This document shows positions 55,701-64,000 of a DNA stretch of 64,000 bases, in pieces. The translations under genes were made by a program, and so were the position numbers. The stretch's first letter is position 1; the number at the start of each line of letters is the position of its first letter. Origin of the DNA: Mesostigma viride (taxonomy: Eukaryota; Streptophyta; Mesostigmatophyceae; Mesostigmatales; Mesostigmataceae); assembly GCA_009746045.1 (NCBI GenBank), contig RPFO01000156.1, positions 2,585,452 through 2,649,451 on the forward strand, in the 5' to 3' direction. The notes under the pieces are model-generated. The model saw only the letters and a list, made by a program, of their open reading frames with translations, made no database searches and had not been told where the DNA came from.

Positions 55701-57528
55701 TCATGGTATGAAAAGATCGGAACGCAAGGTCTTCAATTTTTCGTAACAGCCACATGCTTTTACTGAAACGCGACGTTGTATCGATCGCCCTGTATTAGTT
55801 GCTTAGTGGTAAGCTCAACTCAGCTATGCATCAAGTATGCTGTTGGGTGTATTATAGCTTTCCAGCAACTGAATATCCACATGGGGTACTTCTTGCCATG
55901 TAATACTGAATTTTTGCAAAGCGTTTGCACGTGCTTTAGGCAATCCGTGCTGTGGCCTTCCCTGTGGCCTCAATATGGGTGCCTACGCCTTCTGGGCAGT
56001 CTGGGCGTGTGCTAGATTCAAGGCTTGTACGATGGGAGACGAACATGTGACAGCTGGCGCCGCCTTGGCTCCCCAATGCTGCTCGGATTTTGCAGCTCTC
56101 ATACATTTTTAGTTTCTCCCTAAGCAATTTGTTTCCTTGCTTTCACGTTATTCCTTTATAGACTGTGGCAATTTGTAATGGGTGATGTTTTTAGAGCAAC
56201 AGACGTGGCATTATGGTTTTGCTTCTTGACAATTGTTTCCTCACTGTCTAAAATTGCTGTGCTAAAATTTTTGGTATGGTCTACCCTTCCTGTGCCCACC
56301 ACACCAGCACGGCCAACAACGTGGAGATCATCCTGCCCGTCCCAGCGGATGCCACCACGCCCCAGGTGCGCGCATCGGCGGGCACAGCCACGTATGCGCC
56401 AGAGCAGGAGGCCATGCTGTGGAAGATCAAGGCATTCCCCGGTGGCAAGGTAAGCAATCAAGGTCTATGCACCCTTACCCCTATCCACTTCACCCATCCC
56501 TTCCCATTCTCTTCCTGTTCCCATGTTAGGTGTCAGATGTGCTGTGTATCTCTGTTAATGTAAATTATATCAATGCGTGGCATGCTTGGATCTTAAGTGA
56601 GTGCCTATCATGCTAAGTGAATCCTTGTCCGGGAGCGCTCCCGTAGGCGTGAAGTAGAAATCAGGTGTTTCAGGGTGATGGGAAAGGGGTGGGACGAAGG
56701 GGTCTTTCAGGAGAAGAGAGCCTGTGGGATACATTAAGGAAATCAGATGCCACAGAAAGTGCGCTGGTTTCCCTTCCCAGTCAATATAATCTGACATGTT
56801 TTACAGTCAGATGCTGCTGACTGAGGCTGTGCACGCTGATTTCAAGGCTCCCCTCTCCCCCCTCCCCCCTCCCCCTCCCCCCTCCCCCCTCCCCTTCTTC
56901 GTGGCTGGTCACCTGTGTCTCTTGTCTGTGTTTCTCGGCTGAAGTTGTGTTTGTGTGTGTGGCTTGGCTCTGCTTGTGCTGTGCTGACTCGTACAGGAGT
57001 ATGTGCTGCGCGCCAAGTTTAGCTTGCCCAGTGTCACGGCGGAGGAGTCCACGGACAAGCGCCCGCCCATCCGCGTCAAGTTCGAGATCCCCTACTTCAC
57101 CGTGTCAGGTCTCCAGGTATGGCATGTTCTCCCTGCTTTTCCTTCCAACATTCTCGAATGGGCCATGTTTCTCCTCTTATTAGGCGTGTAAAAATCCTGG
57201 CAATCTAAACTAGTCTTAGACTGCATCTGTGGGAGCGTCCTTGATGGAATGTGGCAGTCGATCGTTGGATGGGCGAAAGGAGCGCGACAGCACTTGAAAG
57301 CTGGCACACACTGGTGTCCGATGCTTCAGTAGGAAGAACAAGGCACCTCTGTCCGGTTTTGTCCATGTCGCGTCTAACCGCGTACTTCCCATTTGGCTGG
57401 GTTACAACATTTGCTCCTAATGATCGCAGGTGCGGTACCTGAAGATCATTGAGAAGAGCGGCTACCAGGCGCTGCCATGGGTCCGCTACATCACCAACGC
57501 TGGGGAGTACGAGCTTCGTATGCACTAA
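52709..57528 (+). CDS. AP1M: AP-1 clathrin adaptor complex, medium subunit mu
   Basis: Ten exons: 52709-52834, 53007-53150, 53401-53463, 54066-54346, 54692-54802, 55167-55263, 55526-55623, 56308-56449, 56997-57116 and 57430-57528. All borders are GT-AG, all phases fit, and the product is 426 residues, the family's usual length. The longin-like N-terminal domain starts MAAASAIFFLDVKGRVLIHR. The linker is QYTEAKILQEYIK. The mu-homology domain has SWRSEGLKYKKNEVFLDVVE, GMPECKLGLNDKVLLE and the end ALPWVRYITNAGEYELRMH. The ALPWVRYI...GEYELR end fits AP-1; AP-2 mu ends differently. In the AP-1 complex the subunit binds YxxPhi sorting signals for clathrin vesicles at the trans-Golgi network and endosomes. 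I recognised no transposon in its introns, in contrast to its surroundings. Confidence 0.96.
56848..56894 (+). repeat. CCCCTCC-type pyrimidine tract in AP-1 mu intron 8
   Basis: Six to seven C-run units (CCCCCTC) lie about 100 nt before exon 9. Short, and probably harmless to splicing. Confidence 0.8.
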
Positions 57529-58164
57529 GATTTTAATGGCGTTCACAGAGTTGGGATTCTGGCCGGTTGAGCTTATGCTGGGTTTCCCTGCATAGGTTGG
57601 TACCTTGATATATGCCAGCAGTACCATGGGGCACACTGATAGTCTCATTTCATACTCTTATTGTATTCTCCTTGAGTTATCTATTATTGGCGGAACTATT
57701 ATCAGTCAACTTCTTGGAGAAAGATTTTCTCGACAATCAGAAATTGGTCACAGCCAGTGCCCTGCCAGTTTTCCTGGATGCAATAGCACGCACAGAGATG
57801 TTAAGTTACACTACCCCAGGAGCAGCCTTCTGTGGTTGTGGGGTGGAGCTGTTGTTTTGCATATCAATCTGGTTTAGTTGCAGGGTTTGTGACGACGGAA
57901 AAAAATACTAGTATTGTTGCAGAAGCTTGACTTTCATGACCTTGTTATGCCGACCTCCCAGCTCTTCTCACGAGCTTATCACTGAATAATGTGTTTGCAA
58001 TAATACTCTGATGAACTATGAAGTGGATTTAGGTTTGTTTGAATCAGTCAGACAAGTTTTTTGAATGCGCTTGGCACACAGCCTCATTGCCTGTTGGATC
58101 TGACCTCAGTATGCGTAGGTGAGCGAGATCAACTGGGCAGGCCAGTCAGGCAAATTGCATGCAC
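57529..58164. other. 3' flank of AP-1 mu; no gene seen
   Basis: Moderately AT-rich sequence with no known motif on either strand. It ends at the TTAA tail of the S1 copy. Confidence 0.4.
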
Positions 58165-58450
58165 AGCAATGCAATTAATTAATTAATTAATTAATTATCA
58201 ACATCACTCCGTTGGGAGTAGATGTAGCACATAGCCCTGAGAAGGGGCAGATGGCTTTTAATACATTCTAGGCTACTTCATGCAAGGGTGGGAATGTAAG
58301 CTACCCCTGCTCTAGGTGCACCAAGGCACCTGCACCCTCATGGTCTATCACGCTATGCCCGGGTAAGGGGGGAGCATGCCTGTGAGGGAGGAAGATCATC
58401 ATGGCTATACAAGAGCTAGGACATGGCTTCTCGACAGAGAGCATCTCTCT
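58165..58450 (-). mobile_element. S1 element, near complete, with (TTAA)n tail
   Basis: On the minus strand: GCCATGTCCTAGCTCTTGTA, GGTGCACCTAGAGCAGGGG, CCTTGCATGAAGTAGCC, GGGCTATGTGCTACAT, ACTCCCAACGGAGTGATG and TTAATTAATT. It is one of the two best S1 references, with 62715-62940. Confidence 0.83.
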
Positions 58451-58499
58451 GCATGGCATAGCATGGCTAAATTCTTAATGCAACATCCATGGGGGTCCC

Positions 58500-58910
58500 A
58501 TTATAGACAAAGCATGGCTAAATGTTGAAGGCATCATCCATGGGGGCCATTATGGGCGCACATGGGCCATTATAGGCGCACATGGACCATCCATGGGGGC
58601 CATTATAGGCCGGCCCCTCCCCCTTGCTCCTCACCTTCGACACCATGGCGGATAAGATGGAGTTCCTCAAGTGTCGCAAGCGGCTTGGGGGGACCGCCTA
58701 CACGCTGGACGACGACTTGACCTTGACGCAGCAACAACGGCGACGGGAGTTATGGCCGACCTACCTCCAGCTTCGGCAGACGGCGGGGCAGAAGCCGGTC
58801 TACTGGAAGGGGGCGGACATCTACGTCGCCCACAAGCCCTGGCAGGCGACCCCTGCAACCCCAGCCACCCCAGCCACCCCAGCCTAGGGAATATATAGCA
58901 GTAGTGTAGA
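58500..58910 (+). pseudogene. ORF1 C-terminal fragment of the ORF1-only family
   Basis: 58621-58887 encodes LLLTFDTMADKMEFL, TLDDDLTLTQQQRRRELWP and VYWKGADIYVAHKPWQATP, then ATP repeats and a stop. It closely resembles the ends of the ORF1 copies at 21303 and 59395. A short direct repeat ('catccatgggggccattat') precedes it. Confidence 0.82.
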
Positions 58911-59147
58911 CTAGAAAGCTTAGTGACGTGGCCATGTATGCCTACGTGATGGGCCCACACCCGCCCTTGCAATAGCCGTAGCAATGTCGAGTCATGCTTT
59001 GCCCATGCAGGGAGTTACTCCCTGCTGAGAGGCCATGTGTACCCTAGCTATAGCCTAGCCACATACCTTCCACCCCATATGTCATGCAGGCCTTCTAGGC
59101 CCTCTCCTCAAGCCCCCCCTGGGTGCCTGTGCTTGTTTAGGAGGCAT

Positions 59148-59325
59148 GAACCATCATGGAGGTGCAGGTGCACCTAGTGCACCCAGAGCAGGTGATAGTT
59201 GTACATCCTACACCTGCAGGTTGTCGCCCTGATTGTATTACAAACCCATAGATGCCCCTTTCTCAGGGCTATGTGTTACATATGCTCCCCACGGAGCTAT
59301 GATTTTAATTAATTAATTAATTAAT
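59148..59325 (+). mobile_element. S1 element with (TTAA)n tail
   Basis: ACCATCATGGAGGTGCAGG, AGTGCACCCAGAGCAGGTG, CAGGGCTATGTGTTACATA and GCTCCCCACGGAGCTATG are followed by about four TTAA units. The tail abuts the tail of the ORF1-only element on the other strand. Confidence 0.8.
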
Positions 59326-59394
59326 GGGCGCACATGCGCGTGGGCCACATGCTAGGCTAAGCCTTACTAATCTACACTACTGGTATATATATTC

Positions 59395-60753
59395 CTAGTC
59401 TGAGGTGGCAGGAGGGGGCTGCCAGGGCTTGTGGTCAACGTGGATGACCGCCCCCCTCCAGTATACCGGCTTCCCCCTTGCGCTCTGCCGGAGCTGAAGG
59501 TAGGTCGGCCATAGCTCGCGTCGCCGTTGTTGCTGGGCCAGGGTCAAGTCGTCGTCCAGCGTGAAGCGAGTCTCCGAGAGCTTCTTGCGGCATTTAAGGA
59601 ACGCCAGCTTGTCCGCCATGTACTTAAAGGTGAGGAGCACGGGTGCCGGGCCAGCCTTCCCCCGCGCGCGGGGGAGGCGGACAGCCGACATGTCCAACTC
59701 ACCAGTGAGTAACATGGGGGCAAGAATGGCGCGCTTAAATGCCTCAAGAAGGCTCGTGGAGGTCTCACCTGCCTGCTGGTCGAAGTGCTTGACGATGACA
59801 TTGTGGCTGCGCCGCGCGATGTCGGCTTCCTCGCGAAGGTCGAGGGCTTGTTGCTTGAGTTGTGCCGAGATGGTGGAGGTGGTGGAGGTGGTGTGATGCT
59901 TAAGCAAGTCCGCCCAGGTGGAGGGAACATCACTGGCCGGGCCAGCAGGTGCCGGCTGGGCAGCGATTTCCTGCACCGCTTGGGCGGTGAGGCCGGCGGT
60001 GTCATGCAAGCTCTCAAGGGCGGTGGCGGTGGCTTGAAGGCGTTGGTCGAGGTCGAGGAGCTGGGCTTTGATGTCGGCAGTGAAGGCGGAAACGGCGGTG
60101 GAGGTGGAGGCGGCGGCGGTGGAAATGTGAGGAAGTTCAGCAGTCAGCGTGCCGCCGATTGCTGAAATGTCGGCAGCAAGGGGGGTCACGTGCTGCTGAA
60201 AGGCTTCCGTGAGGAGGGAACGGAATGCGGGGGCGGAGATGGATGGAGCCCAGATCTCGCCGTCAGACTTCTGGAGAAGAGAGTTGAGGACGGCGTGTTG
60301 GAGTTGGGGGCGGGGACACCCGAACATCTGGCTGATGTTGTGCCAGCGTCGGCCGTCTTCGACGAGGAGGCGTCCAGTGGCGTGGAGATGGAGGCACAGG
60401 TCGTAAAGCGAGGCGTAGTCCCCGAAGAAGATGTGATGCATAGCATCACTCGGAGAAATGGTGGTCCAGTCGTAATCATCGACCTTGAAAGGTTGGGGCC
60501 GAAAGCGCGGTTCCGAGAAGCGTAGTTCCGCCCAGCGTGGCCCTCCAGTTTTGTCGGCGGGGCGGGCGCGTTTAGGGTCAGGCGATGCCGATGGCGAGGC
60601 ATTGAGGCCGGGAGGTTGCTGGGCGACCACCAGTGCACGACTAGTGTCACCGCTGCCTGCCGGATCTGGCGAAGCGGCAGCCTCAGCTGCCGCATTGTTG
60701 AAGGCGAGCGCATCCGCCAAACTGCGTTGCGTCGACGGGCGTTTGCTCGTCAT
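59395..60753 (-). CDS. Non-LTR retrotransposon ORF1 protein, second intact copy (452 aa)
   Basis: Starts MTSKRPSTQRSLADALAFNN and ends NHKPWQ-like (HVDHKPWQPPPATSD). It has the same domain order as the 479-residue copy at 21303: low-complexity head, a conserved 80-180 region, a coiled coil, KRSHNVIVKHF-type RRM start (here ARRSHNVIVKHF), APVLLTFKYMADKLAFL, LDDDLTLAQQQRRRELWP and VYWRGAVIHV. The two proteins differ at many positions yet both frames are open. Downstream there is only a short 3' UTR and a (TTAA)n tail, with no reverse transcriptase. Nothing marks it as a host gene. Confidence 0.82.
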   Translation of the reverse strand: MTSKRPSTQRSLADALAFNNAAAEAAASPDPAGSGDTSRALVVAQQPPGLNASPSASPDPKRARPADKTGGPRWAELRFSEPRFRPQPFKVDDYDWTTISPSDAMHHIFFGDYASLYDLCLHLHATGRLLVEDGRRWHNISQMFGCPRPQLQHAVLNSLLQKSDGEIWAPSISAPAFRSLLTEAFQQHVTPLAADISAIGGTLTAELPHISTAAASTSTAVSAFTADIKAQLLDLDQRLQATATALESLHDTAGLTAQAVQEIAAQPAPAGPASDVPSTWADLLKHHTTSTTSTISAQLKQQALDLREEADIARRSHNVIVKHFDQQAGETSTSLLEAFKRAILAPMLLTGELDMSAVRLPRARGKAGPAPVLLTFKYMADKLAFLKCRKKLSETRFTLDDDLTLAQQQRRRELWPTYLQLRQSARGKPVYWRGAVIHVDHKPWQPPPATSD

Positions 60754-60920
60754 ATATTGCGTTTTAGATTCGGAAAATTATATCACTGAGCATGTGCGTC
60801 TTAGAAAGACGAAGCGATAGTGATATTCACAGCTGAATTCGGGGCTCAAACGTAAAAGTTATGAGCTCCGACAGCCATGGCTACCTCGTGGCTCGTGGCT
60901 CGTGGCTCGTGGCTCGTGGC
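60754..60920 (-). promoter_or_regulatory. 5' leader of the second ORF1-only element, (GTGGCTC)n
   Basis: Nearly identical to 22743-22912, including four GTGGCTC units at the outer end. The shared outer end supports full-length 5' ends in both copies. Confidence 0.65.
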
Positions 60921-60942
60921 AATGCAATGCTCACACGGGATA

Positions 60943-61085
60943 TCAAGGAGACAACCAGCGCAGTAAGCCTGCCATAAATCTTCATCATCCTGAACGACTC
61001 GAAAACGCGGAAAAGATAACGGCAGGCTCGAGCTACCATGGTCCGGATTCTCCCGATTTCTGGCCTGCGCTGGTTGTCTCTTTGA
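60943..61085. mobile_element. TA-flanked MITE, 143 bp (Tc1/mariner-like)
   Basis: Ends TCAAGGAGACAACCAGCGCAG and its inverse CTGCGCTGGTTGTCTCTTTGA (one mismatch), each bordered by TA (60941-60942, 61086-61087). Short, without coding potential. Solo or partial ends recur at 5766, 6085, 22992-23031, 45870, 62249-62345 and, without TA, 32805. Confidence 0.78.
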
Positions 61086-61087
61086 TA

Positions 61088-61318
61088 AACTACATCCAGA
61101 TGTTGCTGGCTGACCTAGTGGTCCCAGCCCAGTTTGAACACCGCATCCACTCCCTCTCCCTTCTTTGGACTGCCATGCAGAACAAGAAGAGGTGGCACAA
61201 GATTGTCCAGGCTCACACGCCAGCCCCTGTGGGCAAGCCAGCCACCACCCCCCCCCCCCCGAGGAAGGGGCGTTTTGCTGAGTAGCGAAGTGAGGATTTT
61301 CTAGACTAGATAGCTTAG
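61088..61318 (+). mobile_element. LINE A 3' fragment
   Basis: Encodes NYIQMLLADLVVPAQFEHR and, further on, TPPPPRKGRFAE with a stop, then the first part of the 3' UTR (GGATTTTCTAGACTAGATAG). It lacks the stem-loop. Confidence 0.8.
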
Positions 61319-61329
61319 ACTTAGGTTAG

Positions 61330-61985
61330 GGCGTGGACACTCACGGAAACACTGGCAGCTAAGCTAGACGGCACAGTTTACAGGATGCTCCGACAGGTCC
61401 TGAACGTAGGGTTTTCCAAGCGTAGGTCATTAGAGTCTTTGTATCAGGGTATGCCTCGTATTTCGGACGAGATTAGGCAGCGTAGGATAGCATTTGTAGG
61501 ACATCTTGCTCGCACCAGCCAGGTGGACACCGCCCTTGGTCTGGTCGGCCCCCAGCGGCTTGGCCAACCAGGGCGGCATATTTTGACCTGGCCTGGCCCC
61601 GAGGAAATTCCTAAAAAGGTAGGGAAACATGCGACGAACTACACCCAGAATACACCCAGATGTTGCTGTCCGACCTAGTGGTCCCAGCCCAGTTTGAACA
61701 CCGCATCCACTCTCTCTCCCTTCTTTGGACTGCCATGCAGAACAAGACGCGGTGGCAGATCGAAGATTGTCAAGGCTCACACGCCAGCCCCTGTGAGCAA
61801 GCCACCTCCCCCCAAGAGGCGGAGGCGTTTTGTTGAGTAGTGTAGTTAGGATTTTCTAGACTAGATAGCTTAGAGGTAGGTTAGTTCGATTACGCGGCTT
61901 CCTCCACTCCACCCATCCATCAAGGAATATGTGCTACATGATCTCCCAACGGAGGCATGTTATAACTCAATTAAATTTTTAATTT
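61330..61985 (+). mobile_element. LINE A 3' end with frameshifts, stem-loop and AT tail
   Basis: ORF2 C-terminal domain (DGTVYRMLRQVLNVGF, GHLARTSQVDTALGLVGPQ) with breaks near 61650 and 61755, a stop at about 61838, GAATATGTGCTACATGATC, TCCCAACGGAGGCATG and an AATTAAA tail. Confidence 0.82.
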
Positions 61986-62160
61986 TAGGCTAGGTCGATT
62001 ACGCGGCTTCTCCCACCTCCACCCACCCAACATGGAATACGTGAGCATGGTGCTTGAGCATGTCCGCCCAGGTCTGGGTGGGAGGAGCATCGCCAGCCGG
62101 GCCAGCGGGGGCTGGCTTGGCGGCAATGCATGGGCAGTGATGCATGCGGTGTGTTGCATG
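61986..62160. mobile_element. Mosaic of a LINE A 3' UTR piece (+) and an ORF1 piece (-)
   Basis: To 62042 the sequence is LINE A UTR ('gattacgcggcttc'). From 62046 it matches the ORF1-only family in reverse ('gcttgagcatgtccgcccag', as at 21868-21887). Confidence 0.7.
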
Positions 62161-62248
62161 CCTTATAATGCAGAGAGCTACTCTCTGAGACGCCATGCCT
62201 AGCCGTTGTTTAGCCATGATCATCTTCCACCCTATTTCTGATCATGAC

Positions 62249-62345
62249 CCTATCAAGGAGACAACCAGCGCAGGCCAGAAATCGGGAGAATCCGGACCAT
62301 GGTAGCTCGAGCCTGCCGTTATCTTGTCCGCGTGTTCGAGTCGTT
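62249..62345. mobile_element. Half of the TA-flanked MITE
   Basis: TATCAAGGAGACAACCAGCG, then CCAGAAATCGGGAGAATCC and GAGTCGTTCAGGATGATG match the right half of 60943-61085 in inverse orientation. The other end is missing. Confidence 0.7.
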
Positions 62346-62429
62346 CAGGATGATGCAGATGCATGGTGATGGAAATGTGTATCCTTGTGCATTGAAATTA
62401 GGGCTGGCTTACGTGTAGAGCTATATGCC

Positions 62430-62592
62430 ATGGTAACCGGAGACGTCCGTCCTATAGTCAGCAAAATTGGTGCGAGAGGTCCCCAGTTCGATTCCGGTCG
62501 GATTCATTTGCAGATCGCGTTTTTCCGCGTTTTCCGCGGCCCGGCACTGAACACAAATGGTTTTCACCTTTGCGGAGTGCCTGATCAGAATA
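62430..62592 (+). mobile_element. tRNA-like SINE S2, longer copy
   Basis: Begins ATGGTAACCGGAGACG; TAGTCAGCAAAATTGG is A-box-like and AGTTCGATTCC (62485-62495) a good B box, 30 nt apart. TCCGTCC and GGTCGGA could pair as a tRNA acceptor stem (6 of 7). The body and end GGAGTGCCTGATCAGA match 24902-25004 in reverse. TATGCC on both sides (62424-62429, 62593-62598) may be the target duplication. Confidence 0.65.
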
Positions 62593-62624
62593 TGCCCGCA
62601 CGGCCGCACCTTGCTGGAATACAT

Positions 62625-62710
62625 TGTGGCGCAGGTGCACTTTGTGCACCTAGAGCAGACCTGTGTAGTTTACACCCTTCCCTTGCAGGAAACTTTAGGC
62701 CAGAATTGAA
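62625..62710 (+). mobile_element. S1 fragment, plus orientation
   Basis: GCGCAGGTGCACTTTGTGC, TAGAGCAGACCTG and CCCTTGCAGGAAAC belong to S1. It lies head-on against the next, oppositely oriented S1. Confidence 0.65.
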
Positions 62711-62714
62711 TTGA

Positions 62715-62940
62715 GTCCGGGAACATAACTCCGTTGGGAGTACATGTAGCACATATCCCTGAGAAGGGGCATATGCCTTTTTATACATTCTTGGCTGCTT
62801 CCTGCCATTATAGGATGTAAACCGTACACCTGCTCTGGGTGCACAAAGGGCACGTGCACACCACTATGTATTCCAGCACCTAGGGCGCGCGGACATATGG
62901 GGGAAAGATCATCATTGCTATACGAAGGCTAGGGCATGGC
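62715..62940 (-). mobile_element. S1 element, minus orientation
   Basis: 'aacataactccgttgggagt', ACATGTAGCACATATCCC, CTTCCTGCCA, CTCTGGGTGCAC and 'gctagggcatggcttctcc' give the whole S1 order in reverse. Confidence 0.8.
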
Positions 62941-62949
62941 TTCTCCGTC

Positions 62950-64000
62950 AGCTGCCACTGAGTTGGCACTGGGGGCGCTCAGTATTCCCCACCCAACACG
63001 ACAGCCAACGGTAACACGCCTTTATTTGCGAATCTGCTGGCAGAATCTGCGCTGGTTGCATGCAATGCTTCTTTCGCACGCCCCGCTGAGCAGCTGGCCA
63101 CCTTTTTTGGGCCGTCGGATCGGGTGGTGTGCCTTGACTATGTCTGTGTACGCCGGGCTCAGCGCCCCTCAGTTGTCGATGCTCGCGTCCTGCAAGATTC
63201 TGTCAGCACGGCCGGTGGAATCTGATCATCGTCTCGTGCTCGCTCGCATCAGATTGCGGTTTCCTGGGGTGAAACCGTCGCGATCGACAGCTGGCACCTC
63301 AGCCAGATCTGAAGGTGAGCACTTCGGATTGTGCTGAAGGATGCCGACAAGATGTCAGCAGAAGAACAGGCCGCTATGTCGCACAGGGATGATTTCCTGG
63401 CCGTATTCGACGCCCGGGGCAGCCGACAGCAGTTACACGCCATTCCGCCGCCGGGGGATATTTCAGTGATCCTCCGTGGTGTCGCCGCCAAGTATCGCCT
63501 GGCGGCCCGCACCCTTCCCACCTTGCCTCCGCGCCGGCAGCTTGCTGCATGTCCACCGTCACGCACCGACAGTGGTCGCCGCCAGGCAGATGCTCCGCCG
63601 CAACACGGAGATCCGATCGCCAAACCTGGGCTGCAAGCAGCTCTGAGGGCCGCCTACGAGCAGGCTGAGAAGGCAGATGCTCAGCAGATGGTCAAGGACC
63701 TGCGCAGCTGCCAGCAGAAGCACGACGGCAAGGGGGCCTGGTTCTGGTACAAGCGCCTCGGGCACCCGGACGGCCTCGGCCGGCCCCACCGCCACGACGT
63801 CCCCGGCGCCCCAGCCAAGCGGCTTCGTACCTGGGCCACGGCCACGGCCGAGGAGGTCGTGGGGACAGCTGCGCCGCCCCCACCCCTGCTCCCAGCCGCC
63901 GCCGCCCGCCCGGCCGCCCTGGCCGGCCCCGCTGGGCCCCTGCCCCGCCTAGGTCAGCGGCCCGGACTACCTAGTCCCCCCGCTGGTCGGCCCACTTGGC
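62950..64000 (+). pseudogene. LINE ORF2: end of the endonuclease and linker before the reverse transcriptase, runs off the window
   Basis: The endonuclease C-terminal half is readable in one frame (ATFFGPSDRVVCLDYVCVRR), and after a shift in another (ESDHRLVLARIRLR, with the SDH catalytic motif at 63221-63229). From about 63336 a third stretch gives DADKMSAEEQAAMSHRDDFL, LQAALRAAYEQAEKADAQQM and WFWYKRLGHPDG. This matches the linker of LINE A at 33990-34125 (LLKAALVEAYEHAQDAEAAQ, MWYHLDRLGG). Two or more frame changes make it a pseudogene in what can be seen. The reverse transcriptase would follow to the right. Confidence 0.75.

Overview
This is a nuclear eukaryotic window. It holds five spliced genes with GT-AG introns separated by thick layers of transposable elements and satellites. 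The genes (a gp78/RIN2-type ligase, a PAS2/HACD dehydratase, the AP-1 mu adaptin, the BCD1 snoRNP factor and TMEM216) together with GC-rich exons and long repeat-filled introns suggest a green alga or a similar flagellated protist. TMEM216 is a ciliary transition-zone protein, so the organism probably builds flagella. The species cannot be named from this sequence.

Layout. 1-4834 (+) is the 3' part of a RING-H2/CUE ubiquitin ligase. 7177-10826 (-) is most of TMEM216. 12252-20071 (+) is a complete 9-exon 3-hydroxyacyl-CoA dehydratase gene whose introns are full of minisatellites, some built from its own exon ends. 20.6-46 kb is a transposon graveyard. 46693-51303 (-) is a complete 5-exon BCD1 gene with a 1.35-kb (GGGGAAA)n tract in an intron. 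52709-57528 (+) is a complete 10-exon AP-1 mu gene with no transposon recognised in its introns. 58.1-64 kb is a second transposon cluster.

The transposon regions can be read as strata. There are at least three LINE lineages, called A, B and C here, mostly as 5'-truncated copies. Two intact 'ORF1-only' elements have no reverse transcriptase beside them. A SINE-like family (S1) ends in the same kind of CTCC...GGAG stem-loop as LINE A. A second, tRNA-like SINE (S2) is also present. Four DNA transposons can be delimited by terminal repeats: a 13,977-bp hAT-like element (27783-41759, 8-bp target duplication), a 1,842-bp TTAA-flanked element (23408-25249), a 480-bp CACTA-like MITE (42166-42645) and a 143-bp TA-flanked MITE (60943-61085). 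The large hAT-like element contains two long inverted arms around a LINE-filled centre and has no recognisable transposase.

The host genes do not form an operon or a common pathway. They act in ER-associated degradation, very-long-chain fatty acid elongation at the ER, clathrin vesicle sorting, snoRNP assembly and ciliogenesis. TMEM216/HACD and BCD1/AP-1 mu are divergent (head-to-head) pairs. The most unusual content is the hAT-like composite, the shared LINE/SINE 3' ends with varying microsatellite tails, the ORF1-only elements, and the splice-site minisatellites of the dehydratase gene. All similarities were judged by eye; no alignment or database search was run.
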